Assembly: GCA_030268105.1 (NCBI GenBank)
Contig: BSDZ01000010.1
Coordinates: forward strand, 3,944,001-4,008,000
Length of the DNA: 64,000 nt
DNA from: Volvox africanus
Taxonomy: Eukaryota > Chlorophyta > Chlorophyceae > Chlamydomonadales > Volvocaceae
Reading direction: 5' to 3'
Shown: piece by piece, positions 11,119 to 22,422 of the stretch
Position numbering within the stretch: the first letter of the stretch is position 1
Layout: each line of letters opens with the position of its first letter
The notes under the pieces: model-generated
What the model was told of the DNA's origin: nothing
Database searches by the model: none
The model's input: the letters and a program-made list of their open reading frames with translations, nothing else
Made by a program: the position numbers and the translations under genes

Positions 11119-14100
11119 ATGTGCGCGACTTTGCTGGGCTTTTTATTTGCGCAGGCGCTCTTCCTGATTGCTTTTACTCCGACATCAAATGCATACACCA
11201 CTACTGAAGAGCATTCAATGTTAGATTGGATCAAAAGGGAAGGAGGAGAATTCAAGGTCACAATTTCGCGCAATTCAGCAGGTGTCAGAGGCGTATTCAC
11301 GACGGAAAATGTTCGGAAGGGGGATTTATTAGTCCTCATTCCAGATCACCTTGTACTCTCTTTTCGGAATGTTCCGGCTGCGGTAAGCGCTTGACTTGGC
11401 ATTAAAACCCACAATAACCAGGGCCGCGCCTAACCTATTGGGATATGTGCCTTGGTTAGAAGTCATGTCATTAATGTTAGGACACGATTTTACATCTTGT
11501 CGAACAGTACCCATGTGGGAGAGGTGCTAGCACGTTGGCAGTTGCACAACAGGGACCACAACGTTTTAGGGATGTCGCGCAGGAAAAGAACGGCTGGTAT
11601 CTTGAACACTTTGTAATGTATCAGCTTGGTCATGGATGCAAACCTAACACATGTAGTACATTATTATGTTCGCGCCTTCTAGGAAGGTGCGCCATTACTC
11701 TTGAAGGAGCTTTACACTCCATGTTCAAGGCTCGGCCCATACCTGCGCATCCTGCCTAATGAGAGCCAGGTGCGCTTCTGGTTACGCGTATAGATGGGGT
11801 GAGGGACCCAACAGAGGCGCTTCGTGACGGGTTACCGACGCTAAGTGCATTTTGAGGTGGGGCCTCAACCAACCATACCTACGCACAATGCCCAGCACTG
11901 CATGGCTCCACCTACAACTGTCGGTTACCGTCCATCATAGGCTCCCGTGAAGCGTTTGCCTCATGTCTTCCCGGGCGTGAGGCTAACGTTCATGACAGCT
12001 CACGTCCACAGTTCGTTTGACTTGGCGTGCTAATACGAGAGCATGCACTATGACGAATCTGCCGCTGCTTCTCGTAACAGAGGCCCATTGATTTAAGAAA
12101 TGGGAAAAGACAAACCGTGATGACATTTCTTCTTTCCATGAAACAGGTCCTGACCGGTTACAACTTCCCCGATATGGTAGGTACTGCAGGGTTCCGCGTC
12201 CGTAGAGATCATGGCCCGCGAATATTCTATACCGTTTCCTACATCACTATCAAATGGTCATGGACGGGTCTGAATCTGAGCATCCTCATCCAATTCGAAG
12301 TTTGCTTAGATGAACGGAAACGCAACTCCTTGGTCCCTGCGACGCAAAGCTGTGTCTGAGAGTGAGACATGGATCCGTGATCCTTACAATCATCTAAAAC
12401 AACCCAAAACCCTTAGACCAATTGGCCCTCCAGAAAGATGACGCCCCCCTGTGCTTAATTGCGTCGCCATGGCCATCACCATCACAGTATTTGTGCCATG
12501 CATAACTTTCTGCTGCATGACGGCCAGATCGCAATATGACTGGACACTGGACACGATCCAATTTCACATCTTCGGCTTTTTCATCTGTTACCCGTCTTTC
12601 TGCTGTGCTTCACCCTCGCGCGTCACCCTGTGTTTGCAGTATATCAAATATCTGGCGGATGACCACCTGGTAAGAGACGGTCTTTGGGTACCATGTCGTG
12701 CGTGGCTTTGTATGGCTTGTATGGAATGCGCCTTGTATGTCACGACATAATGCGTTACTCGCCATACTTTGTGCCGAATACATATATATTTCGCGAACGA
12801 GTACTTTTGGATAATGAATAATCCTCTGCGTTTGCCTTTATATTTTGCGACCTAGGCGTACGAATTATGGCGTGCATTTTCCACTACTATGTCGCGACAT
12901 GTCCTTCCTGGTTGTAGGAATCGCAAGTGCAGCGGTCATTCAAGCAGCATTGCCGCAGCACCTTTGAAGGCCAAAACGACGACAAGATGGTGCGTTTGGG
13001 TGAAGGGTTTGGGGGCCTTCGGGGCTTGAGAGCGAGATCGTGGGAGCAATGGGCGGGCTGCGGCCCGCTTTTGGGTGCTATGGCGGCGTGAACTGTACCG
13101 TGCTCACAAACAGCGGGGTAGCTGCAGTTTCGGAGCGGCAACACACCTCCAGGTAATCCAGGCGCCCAAGTACACCAGAAATCAAGCCTCTTGCTCCGAA
13201 CGATGTGACAAACACATGTATGCGGGGAGGGACGGTGTTTCCCTTACGCTTAGGCTCTTTGAAGCGCACTCGACCATAGTGCTGAACAATCTATTGCTAC
13301 GCAGATGATGACCATCCCGGAGGCCATTGGACAGGTCAACATCAGCCTGCCGTACTACGAGTATGTGGTGTCCATGGTGGGTTACACCAGGCGGGTTGCG
13401 CAAGGGTGGGAAGGGTCACGCGTCCATCACAATATATCGTACGCAATAGCGGCTTTCTATCCCGTTTTCGGAAAGTTTCGGAGCAGAATGGTATTGCGAC
13501 TCCGAAACTAGGTTGACTTCCGTGATGGAGATTGCAGGCGATATGTATGGCTGGCGGGTGACTAGGATATGATGCCCCCACTTGGGCCCGAGTGAGAACA
13601 TCTTTGGGTTTTCCATTTAAGCGACATCGCGCTGCAACTCCCGGACGCGGATCTCAACCGCGTTGTGTTTGAATGGCGATTGCGAATCGGTTGTCACTTA
13701 CCCAATCGATCCTTTCCTCTATACCCCACCTTTGCCCGCCAAGGAAGGTTGCAACCCCGCCCCCTTAACGCACTGATGCACATATTGGTTAAACCCTTCT
13801 TCAACCCTGCGTTCCTGCACTTGTAACCATTTCTTTCCCTTGGGCGCCATCACGTGCCTTTTGTGGTACAGCTCAGCTCACGGACGTTCAGCCTGCGGAA
13901 AGAGGCGCTGTCAATGGTTCCGCTCCTCGGTACGGGCTTGGGCTTGGACTTAGAAGCCCTTAGAACCTTGAGCTTAAGGGCTGAAGTTTCGCGAAAACAT
14001 GGCGGCGTTTTATGTACGCGTTTCGCTGCACGCGTATGTAACAATGAATGAGACGATAGAAAGTACGGGAGAGCCTGGAGTACGGCCTCCGCACGCGATT

Positions 14101-15473
14101 ATGCTTCTACATGGCTGATAATAAGACGGTTACAATCGTACTACCAACCGCTGGCTTGCATGTAGCGGCTCTGATTAACCTTTTGGACTTTGTACGGCCA
14201 CCGCATCTCCACCCGCCAAGGAAGAGCTGCCATGTTATCCCGCTCTTTACACGGATGCGCTGTTCGCCGGGTGCTGTCTCCCGCATGCTGTAGACCTCAT
14301 GAACCATGATATCCGAGATATCAACCAGCTGGACAGCAGTGTCAATGCCCGGGGAGTTCGGTGAGCTTGAGGGGGATTAATAAGCACTTTGTCGCCACAT
14401 TGCACCGCAGGAACACCGCACCGTTAGAGAAAGGACTAAAACGTGACGGCGGAGTCAGCACCATCTGTGCAAGTACTTCCGCAGGAACTTGGAGCCTGGC
14501 GATGGCTCCTTCCTCCCCAGGTCTTCAGACTCCTCCCTGGGTTTATTGCACTTAAGCTTATGTTTACACTTGGCTGCACATTACCTCGCTCGCTAAAGTC
14601 ATTGCACGCCGGTGTGCAGCCGCAACGTAACTTACTCGGCCTTTCCACGGTGGTGCAGATTAATTGCTGGCAAGGACTTGCTGAAGGGTGAGGAGGTGAC
14701 CATAACGTACGGTGACATGCGCTCGGACGAGCTGCTGCTATACTATGGGTGAGGAGCGGGTGTGGGCAAACAGCTTCGATGCATTCTCCGAGTCACGCAC
14801 TCTATTATTCCATTACACAAAAAATACTGTAATCTCAGTTTTCCTTGGTCTCTCTTTTCGCCCCTATGTTTAGGCATAGCGATGGAGTTGCAGTCCGTGA
14901 ATCTGATCCAGGGAACGTAGCTGGCCGTTTTCATGACTCGGACAAGAAGTTCATACACTCCACAAATCGCCTTGCCTTTCTCCGCACCGCGCCCCTGCCC
15001 TTGACAGCTTTCTGGACACCGTCACCAGCCCGCCACGGCTACTCGCAGTGGATCACCGTAACTTTAAGCCCCTTGAGTTCGGGGAGCTTGTGGAGGAACC
15101 ACTGACAGGTACCGATGCCTTTGCCTAGGTAGGACAATTTTCTTTGCATCTAGAATAATGGATAGCTTTGCTCATTTTATTTAGGCTAACGTGCGTCTTC
15201 CTACCTGGCTCCCTCGACCGGATGGGTCCCTCCGTTCATGATCGCTGACTAGGTCCGGAAGAGGTTATTCACGCGGAGATTGTTCGTCTGCAACGCGTCT
15301 TGGCAAAATTTGAGAATCGGTTAAAGGGCCTTGGTCCCATCCCTGACACGATCCCTAACTTGGCGAGGTTGTTGCAAGAGCTTCATGACCAGCGGCGCGA
15401 GGCCATCCGCTATGAGCTTTCTCGGCTTCAGGGCCTACTGGGGCAACAACGCGATGGGCAAGCCGAGCTGTAG
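11119..15473 (+). CDS. SET-domain lysine methyltransferase (LSMT/SETD3-like), 12 exons
   Basis: Exons 11119-11382, 11683-11769, 12147-12176, 12640-12669, 12918-12989, 13305-13376, 13872-13929, 14294-14360, about 14455-14520, 14659-14748, 15008-15108 and 15253-15473; about 385 aa with consistent phases. The N-terminus is signal-like (MCATLLGFLFAQALFLIAF). SET landmarks: the N-terminal GVRGVFTTENVRKGDLLV, the split catalytic motif VPLLDLMNHD (joined across 13929/14294), and GEEVTITYGDMRSDELLLYYG, which supplies the S-adenosylmethionine and lysine channel residues. The C-terminal helical block PEEVIHAEIVRLQRVLAKF resembles the substrate-binding domain of Rubisco LSMT-type enzymes. Two consecutive exons are only 30 nt. 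The start of the ninth exon (14455 or 14459) is uncertain, and an extra exon in 11383-11682 cannot be excluded. The substrate is unknown. Confidence 0.82.
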
Positions 15474-18449
15474 AGCTATTCCGGTCCATGCCAAGAGACG
15501 GATGAGATATATGAAGATGAATATGGCTGGACGGCTTGACTCAGGTGATGCACCACCACAAGGCAAACGCTGAAATGGTCGGTCCCCTGAATAAACCAGC
15601 AAGCCTGGTTCGACGGTGGGCTTGCACGTGGTGGACTTGCCGTGTCCACATACAGCTATGGTGGCACCGTACAGGTATAGCCTTTCCATAGCCTACACCG
15701 ACAGTAGCAGTCACTAGGATAGACGGCTACCGAAACTACATGAGCGGCTATGCAATATAGCGTGCGCGAGATTCAACAAGTTAAGTTGAAAAACTGTTTT
15801 GTCGTGATGGATTACACCGTCTGATAAAGTAGGAGCTATCAGTAAAAGCATGTTGGTTATCATGGCGTCATGGGTCACCGGAGCATTATTAATCTGTAGT
15901 GGGTTACGCGCTTTTGCTTCTACACTTGAGCATCGTTTCAGTGGGATCTCTGTACCGCTGATCGCGCGATCGATTGGCTCACCTCCCTACCTGAGACGCA
16001 ACGAGCATCTGTACACTGCGCCGACGATTAAGGACGTAATGCCGTGGCCGTGCTATATGCCTGGTGCATGTCTTTCAGCCTTTGCACTTCCCCACGAGTA
16101 GTCCGCATGTCACCGTACATAATATGTACACAGTGTACAATTTCGGAAAACTTCGCGTAGCAAAATGTATGAGGAACGTATGAGGCGGCTCCTAAGAGGC
16201 AGGCCATGACATTGGTTGCATAGTGTATATTTGCATTTAGCATCCTCCCCCCAGTGTGCAATTGCCCACTCGGGGTATCGTCATTCAAAGTTCGCTCATT
16301 CGTGCGCCCTTCATCGCATTTATCTCGGATATGCGGAGAATGTTAAGAGGAATAGTAGCTAAAGGCACGACAGCATGTCAGGTCAGGTCAGATGGACCCT
16401 GGGCTGGCTGCCCCGCTTTTAGGTACTGCCAAATCATCCGTTGCGCGGTGGTGTGAAGGCTTCTAACTTCTTACTTTGTTATTTTCCACTCGCTTGTAAT
16501 CCTCAGCACCTAGGCCCGCGCCTACCTTGTGCCCTTCTCTCTGTTTGTTTCTCTCTGATGGCAGCACTAAACGCCATTCGGTTTCTCACGTAATTCCGCC
16601 CATGTGCACATAAGCCCACTCGAGACGCACATGGCATTGCAGTGCCGTCCTCAGATATATGCGGGCGACAACGGCTTAGCAACCCCATCCCCAAGAGAGC
16701 TGACAACTTTGCTCTCGTGGCATATGCAGGTGCAGTCGCTCGGCACACCACAATACCGCTCAAGGAAGCCGGTGAAGAACTCTATTTGTCGCGTTAGGCT
16801 GCGAGGCAGTTGGGAACCCACAAACCATTTTGTCAGTTTGGTGTTCATGAGCCGTATCGGCTTTCCTGGGACATCGGCTCAATGTTCCATCGATGCCATA
16901 CAGGAACTCCCATACAGGCGAATAGAGAATGACATAGTGCCCCGAACGAGAGTCATGTCCGGCGGGTTTCACACTCCAATTTCCTCATGCCAGCACGCCC
17001 CAAACCCCCAGATGGGGTAGCAGTCTGCGGGAAACTCTTTTGCTCATCATCATGCCGTAAGGCCCACCCTGTGGCTGATCAAAGGTGAGTGAGCCCCATT
17101 CACTGTCACAGCCTTCTATTTTTGGCCCAACTACCCGCCGCCCTAATGTGGGTAACGCGTGCGGATGACAGGAATGCTGCGTTCGCACCTGCTGTTTACA
17201 GCCTGCCTCATTGTGACCGTGTCGATGGCTTCGATCTGGCCTTGAGCAGCAGCCAGCGACTCTACTACCAACTTGTTACGGACCGCGGTCAACGTGCTTG
17301 TCTGGAGTCGCAGCCTCTCCTGCAGTCATGCAGTCCCCTATTAGATAAGGCTCAGCTCCATACAAAGCCCACTCGGCAAATAGTGGTGAGCCGTGCTGAC
17401 GAATATTCCGAATTTGACCCACATCGAGTTCGGCGTAGAAGGCAGAGTTCGGTTCAGCACGGGGGGCACCGTACGACCCATCACAGAACGTTCGCCGTAG
17501 CTGTACCCTGGGGATCAAAACGCAAGTGATGATGGATTGTGCCGTACGTCTTAATCTAATGTGAACTCGGCACTGCACGTTGCTTCTCTCGCGCTTCTCC
17601 ATTAGCCCTTACTCTGTGAGTGTGTTACATAGCTACCAGGGGTCAGGGGTATGCAATTCGGCACTTAAATTTGTTTAACGATTCTACCTGCTAAGTTGCA
17701 TATCCCTGCCCCTTGATGTCTACCATGCATAAGCTGCCAGAGTAACTTGCAAGTGGAGCATATTTTCCTATCCGACATACCTGTGAGTGTGGTGTGACAG
17801 CCTGTTGAAGACATAGGTATAAGAATGCATGTGACAGGCAACTGGCTTGCCCGAGTCCTCAGGACGGGCCCTTCTCAGTGAAGCTGCCGCAAAGATAAGC
17901 AGGCCAATATGTTAACAGGAGCTCTTGTAAGTAATTCTCGCGGTTTGCCATATCTGCCTGGTTCGCACTTACTTCGCGGGGCATTAACCGACGAGGTTGC
18001 ATCTGTACCCTTAAGTACCTTTGAGCGCCCTGGCGCTGTGCGCTGCCATACTAACCCAGAAGTTGCTTCAGCCTACATGCATTCAGTCGCAGTCATTTCA
18101 GAGATGTACCTTGCAGCGCCAAACTGTTTTGGCAACATCGATAGTGTCGTTCAGTCATTCACCTTGCTGTTATTTGATTCCATGCAGAGCGTTATCCACT
18201 GGCTGAAGACAATAATTGGCAACCGATTTTTAGGAAACAAGGCTTGCTACTGCCAAATGGTAATGCCAGTGGGGTACGCCTAACGTTTGCCGAGTGAACC
18301 CAAAAATTCTTTTAGGATACCTATACTTCAGGTAATTCAGAAACAGGCTGAGCAGCTACAATGCGGCCGCGATGTGATGTACGGCATGGTGTACTTTGTA
18401 AGAACTAGAACACTGAAAACACAGTTAATCGCTGATAGAGAGTGACAAT
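15474..18449 (+). other. Unresolved region with exon-like segments
   Basis: Several + strand pieces have acceptor, open frame and donor: 16643-16729 (either CRPQIYAGDNGLATPSPREL or, in another frame, NPIPKRADNFALVAYAG), a piece starting 16837 (FGVHEPYRLSWDIGSMFH), a Cys-rich piece ending near 17083 (CGKLFCSSSCRKAHP, like a small zinc finger) and 18188-18259 (RYPLAEDNNWQPIFRKQG). They suggest a spliced gene between the SET and ankyrin genes, but I could not join them in phase or name a family. Confidence 0.35.
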
Positions 18450-19082
18450 ATGGAAAACGGACATCAACATAACGATCAGGATGGTGACGTCCCTACGTTG
18501 TCGCAGGACGAGTACGCTTGGTTGCAAGCGCAGCTAGCCGCAGCCGGCCTCGGGGGAGGTGATGATAGTGGTGATGCCAATGACGATGATTGGGAAGACC
18601 CAACTGGTGGCCCACTCCGTGAGCTGCTCATAGCAACCGAGGAAGGCCGAGTGGAACGCGTGAAAGAGCTGCTTCAGGGCTTCCCTGGGGATGTAAACAC
18701 ACCCGGTCCCGACGGGGATACTGCCCTGCATTTGGCTTGCCTCTTTGGTCACACTGGGTGCGTTGAGGCTCTACTGGACGGCGGCGCCGATGCCAATATT
18801 GTTAATCCGGAGGATGGTTCAACAGCCCTTCACGATGCAGCTGCTGGTGGTTACGTGGAGATATGCGAAATGCTTTTGGCTAAAGCCAATAACAACATTC
18901 TTGCGAAAGCCGACGACGACGGCGACACGCCGCTCCATAATGCTGCACGGGGCAACCATGCCGATATTGTGAAGCTTTTCCTGGCACGGGGTGCTGATCC
19001 TTATGTGGAGAATGGCTACGGCATTAAGCCCGTTGACGAAGCGGAGGAACAGCTGGTTATCGACCTCCTACAAGAGGCCTGA
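18450..19082 (+). CDS. Ankyrin-repeat protein
   Basis: Complete 210-aa single-exon frame. The N-terminus (residues 1-52) is polar and acidic, with a short predicted helix around EYAWLQAQLAAAGL. Ankyrin repeats fill the rest: a degenerate first repeat at about 54-85, then clear repeats starting GDTALHLACLFGHTGCVEAL (89), GSTALHDAAAGGYVEICEML (123) and GDTPLHNAARGNHADIVKLF (158), with a half-repeat cap ending at the C-terminus. The TPLH/TALH and GADxN consensus positions are intact, so this is a functional scaffold. No catalytic domain is present; the role is presumably protein-protein interaction and the partner is unknown. The next gene starts 216 bp downstream on the same strand. Confidence 0.92.
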   Translation: MENGHQHNDQDGDVPTLSQDEYAWLQAQLAAAGLGGGDDSGDANDDDWEDPTGGPLRELLIATEEGRVERVKELLQGFPGDVNTPGPDGDTALHLACLFGHTGCVEALLDGGADANIVNPEDGSTALHDAAAGGYVEICEMLLAKANNNILAKADDDGDTPLHNAARGNHADIVKLFLARGADPYVENGYGIKPVDEAEEQLVIDLLQEA

Positions 19083-19298
19083 TGAGCAGGTCTAAATGTA
19101 ATCGAGGATATATGGGATATTGAGGTTATGCATGGGACTCATGATTTAGAGCACGACGTTGGAAAGTACAACTGACACAGGAAGGCAGGATTTCGCATTT
19201 TAGACAATAGCCACAACGTAATTATGCATACGAGATAGCAATTTTAATTGACTTTGGAAATAGTAGTGCAGTGTTGCGGCATATGGACGTTGGAGCGC

Positions 19299-20182
19299 AT
19301 GGCTTACCTCGAGCTTCTCCGCTCGGGTACTAAGCGCACTTGTAGGTGACTCGCTTAATGACTTGTAGGATGGGCGTATGTGGCAAGCTACTTAGGGCGG
19401 CAAGCGGCAGCTGGCGGCGGCTGGTATGCTGTTATCCTGAGTTATCGTTTCCCCCTTCTTTCAGTGTCAGATGTTCTCCGGAAGCTGCCTCAACACGGTG
19501 TGGGGTCCCTTGTAACTCGCGACACATGGCATCCAGGGTCAGAAAAGTACTGGAAAGTTGTGGAAGTTGTTCCCCAGCTGGTGAGATAACTCTCAGTGGC
19601 TTGTCTCTGGAAAAACTGCTTTCGGTTCCTTTTCTGAAGCACCTTTCCCGACTGGCTGTGTTCAGAATGATCCTACAAAGCTGAGCGTGTGGGGTCATAA
19701 ATTCTGGAAAGGTGGGTTTGGTCACCTGGCGCAGGCCCTTTGGAAGCCCATGTATTACAAACGTGTACACTGTGGGATATACAGTGATCGCTACAGAGAT
19801 AGCCCACCCCATGGGACATTGTGCAAGCGGAATGTCCACGCTGTTGCTGCTCGGCGCTGCCTGGATCGCAGGCAAGTGTATGACACCCGCGCCAAAACGC
19901 ATCGCATCGGTATGGAAGTACGGCTGGATGCTCAAGTCTACATCGGCTGTCCTCACGGAGTTAACGGCACGGAGGGAAGCTGCAACGGATTTTTTAGCCC
20001 CAAAGTAGGGTGGCACCAGCGCATAAGAGAGTTGGTATAATGACTGCCAGGGTCGCCAAAGCCGCATGTCGGCTAGAGAGGCTGAGGAAGCAAGGGCAAG
20101 TCGGCTGTAAGTGCACAACTTAAAACCTTGCAGTCGATGGATGTTGCGCAGAAGGGCGTGGCATCAGGACAACGTGCGCTGA
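19299..20182 (+). CDS. Mitochondrial ribosomal protein mS34-like
   Basis: Exons 19299-19326, 19465-19580 and 19666-19711 join in phase. They give MAYLELLRSVSDVLRKLPQH, then GVGSLVTRDTWHPGSEKYW, KVVEVVPQL and LSVWGHKFWKG. This matches the core of mS34 (MRPS34), a small-subunit mitoribosome protein with conserved GVG-LVTR, the following YW, and the WG turn. Downstream, 20051-20106 and 20134-20182 look like exons encoding a basic helical tail (SRMSAREAEEARASRL, then RWMLRRRAWHQDNVR, stop), but their phase does not join directly to 19711. An exon of length 2 mod 3 in 19712-20050 is therefore missing, or the tail is mis-modelled. The core assignment is good and the 3' half is tentative. Confidence 0.72.
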
Positions 20183-20662
20183 TGTTGTTGGGCATATGAC
20201 TGTTCGTATGTGTTGAGGTACTGCGGCACGCAATTTCGGCCGAAGCCTATGTGTATGCCATATAGAGTGATTCCATGAAATGGTTGATACTCCTGGGATA
20301 CAGGGTCTCGTATCAGCGACGGTCACCATTTGCACGAAGCATGGCATTCCCAGTTTTCCAGACTGAGCTACTTTACGTAGAGCTTGTCATAAGCCGCGGC
20401 ACTAACTTTGCACGAGGCACCTTCAGCCACAGTGGTCAAAACGTTGGGGACATAGGCCAGGACTCGGATGACCGCGGTCTGGCCTCATCCCTTCTTAGAA
20501 TAATCGGGGTTTAGCCCGCATCTGTTACCTTTCCTCGTTGCTCCATCTACCTCGCTTGGCTTTAGGTCTGACCCTTATATAGCAAAAGAATTGTAGCACA
20601 CATGCAACCTTTGCACCAGGCTGCTCACTACCACACAAAGCGATTGCTTGTGCCACAACCCT

Positions 20663-20702
20663 GTGGTAGTAGTAGTACATCATCATAGTAGTACATCATC
20701 AC
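20663..20702. repeat. GTAGTA/CATCAT trinucleotide repeat
   Basis: GTAGTAGTAGTACATCATCA and a second GTAGTACATCATCA copy in an intergenic stretch. Confidence 0.7.
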
Positions 20703-21142
20703 CGACTGATAGCGTTACAGGGTGTAAACCGGTACGCAAGGTCCTTAACAACGGAATTTGGACGGGGAGACGCTAGGTACATATGCATATGCATGGCAGA
20801 TTATAAACTGGCAGCAGCGGTAATTAGACCTCAGCACTACTACGCGCGGAAAGGGATATGTGCAAATCACCACCTTGTACAATCCGGTTAGGACCAAACA
20901 CATTGCTAATGTGCGTATCAAAAGCCCGCACCACACGCGACGCCCAGAGAACAGCTGCCCATTCTTGTTGCCATTCTGAGGCCCCGCATTACCGCAAAGG
21001 CCCCATTATAATTGGGCAGCTCCAGGCGCTATCCCCACTGACCCAGCCAGAAGGGGGCAAAAAGCGAGACCATCACATGAAACCCATACTGTTAACGACT
21101 TTCTAAAAGCAACGCATATCTCAAAATAACAGGCGCATCACA

Positions 21143-21512
21143 ATGAGTTCAACAGCTGCACTTCTGCGAACGGCCAGCGGCATGCAGTTCACTGCCACAG
21201 CCGTCTCCGGGGAAATTGCGCTAACCAGAGCGACAGCATGCGTCGCCTCTTGCCTCGCGGCTCTGTGCCCGCAGCCCTGGCGCGTTGGGTCGTGCAATGC
21301 AACATTCCAGTGTATTAAGCAACATAGTTGCTGTTACCCAGGAGGAGTCGTCCTGGACACCCGCCCTCCTGGGAGCTTATACGGTACAATGCGGGTTGGC
21401 TCCGCAGCCGCATGCGGCAGCTGCGCTGTACCCGATTCAACAGCCTCTGGTTCTTGGTGGTGACTCTCCGCTCCAGGAATTACGCAGTGCAGCAAACTGC
21501 ATTGCATGAACC
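21143..21512 (+). other. Candidate small gene, two overlapping frames
   Basis: An ATG in good algal context (CACAATGAG, 21144) opens a frame beginning MSSTAALLRTASGMQF that looks like an organelle presequence and runs to 21463. From about 21222 a second frame is also open and continues to a TGA near 21509 with more protein-like text (SSWTPALLGAYTVQCGLAPQ, then LGGDSPLQELRSAANC). No plausible intron joins them. A real gene with a single-base difference near 21283, a pseudogene, or chance are all possible. No family was recognised. Confidence 0.25.
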
Positions 21513-22422
21513 CTGACTCGGCACCGCATTCAGACAGGTGGAGGGAAAGCGTACGAATCGCCAGCGCATGCAGCAGTCGCCCAGCTCAGGAGCCAAAATA
21601 ATGCCAAACAACTGCACACACGATATCTTCATGAAGTCTAAGGTCACGCGCGTGCTTATACGGGCGGTGCAGGTGGCAGGGCAGAAGCAGGAGAGCATGT
21701 GACTCGTGGACAGCCGGTAAAGCAGAATCAGCTGCTGACGGTCTAAACAGGAAGCGCTTTGGTGGACCGCCCTGCAATACACAGCACCGCCACCACACCG
21801 TATCGAGAACCCTGCTCACCACGCATTCGACCGAGCGCCAACAACAAGACCACCGAACCGTGTTACAAACGCAGAAACAAAACAACACCAACACACACTT
21901 TTCGCGGCAACGACTACTAACGTCACATTCTTTGATGTCCCATGACACCCACCTCGGCAGCGTGTGTTTGTGTGGTTGGGTACGTTAACTGTAACCCACG
22001 TGGGCTGAACTTCACGTCATGATAGGGTTCATAACAGCCGCCTCGCAACAATTGCGACGTCACCGTCCGACCTCAAGCCTTGCGCAATGACGCTGGAGAC
22101 ACACGTGCCCCCGTTTCCCTCTTGGACCCCCCCTTCCCTTTTATGGCATTTCTCCCGCCACCGCTCGCTGCCCCTGAATCTCAATTGAGCGTCACCATCT
22201 CCGACAGCTCACGTACCTCACGACTGGTAACGATCCCTCTTGGAAATTAAACTTCGTCGCCACATCTCCCTGCCACTCACCTTGTCCAATGCTCCGGCTA
22301 ATCGTCCCTTCTTCGCCTACTGATCCCACCCACAAACAATCTAAATCCCACCGACTCCGACTCCGACCGCAAAGCCACGGCATTTCCCGCGATGCAATCT
22401 CCCGTAGCCTACCTATTGCCAG

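Larger units (their letters stand above)
20183..22422. other. Intergenic between mS34 and the phosphatase fusion gene
   Basis: Besides the candidate frame at 21143-21512 and a trinucleotide repeat, nothing recognisable. The 3' UTRs of both converging flanking genes lie at its ends. Confidence 0.4.

Noticed and set aside
19432..20118. 228-codon minus-strand frame
   Set aside because: It is antisense to the mS34 exons, whose splice signals and family motifs are on the + strand.
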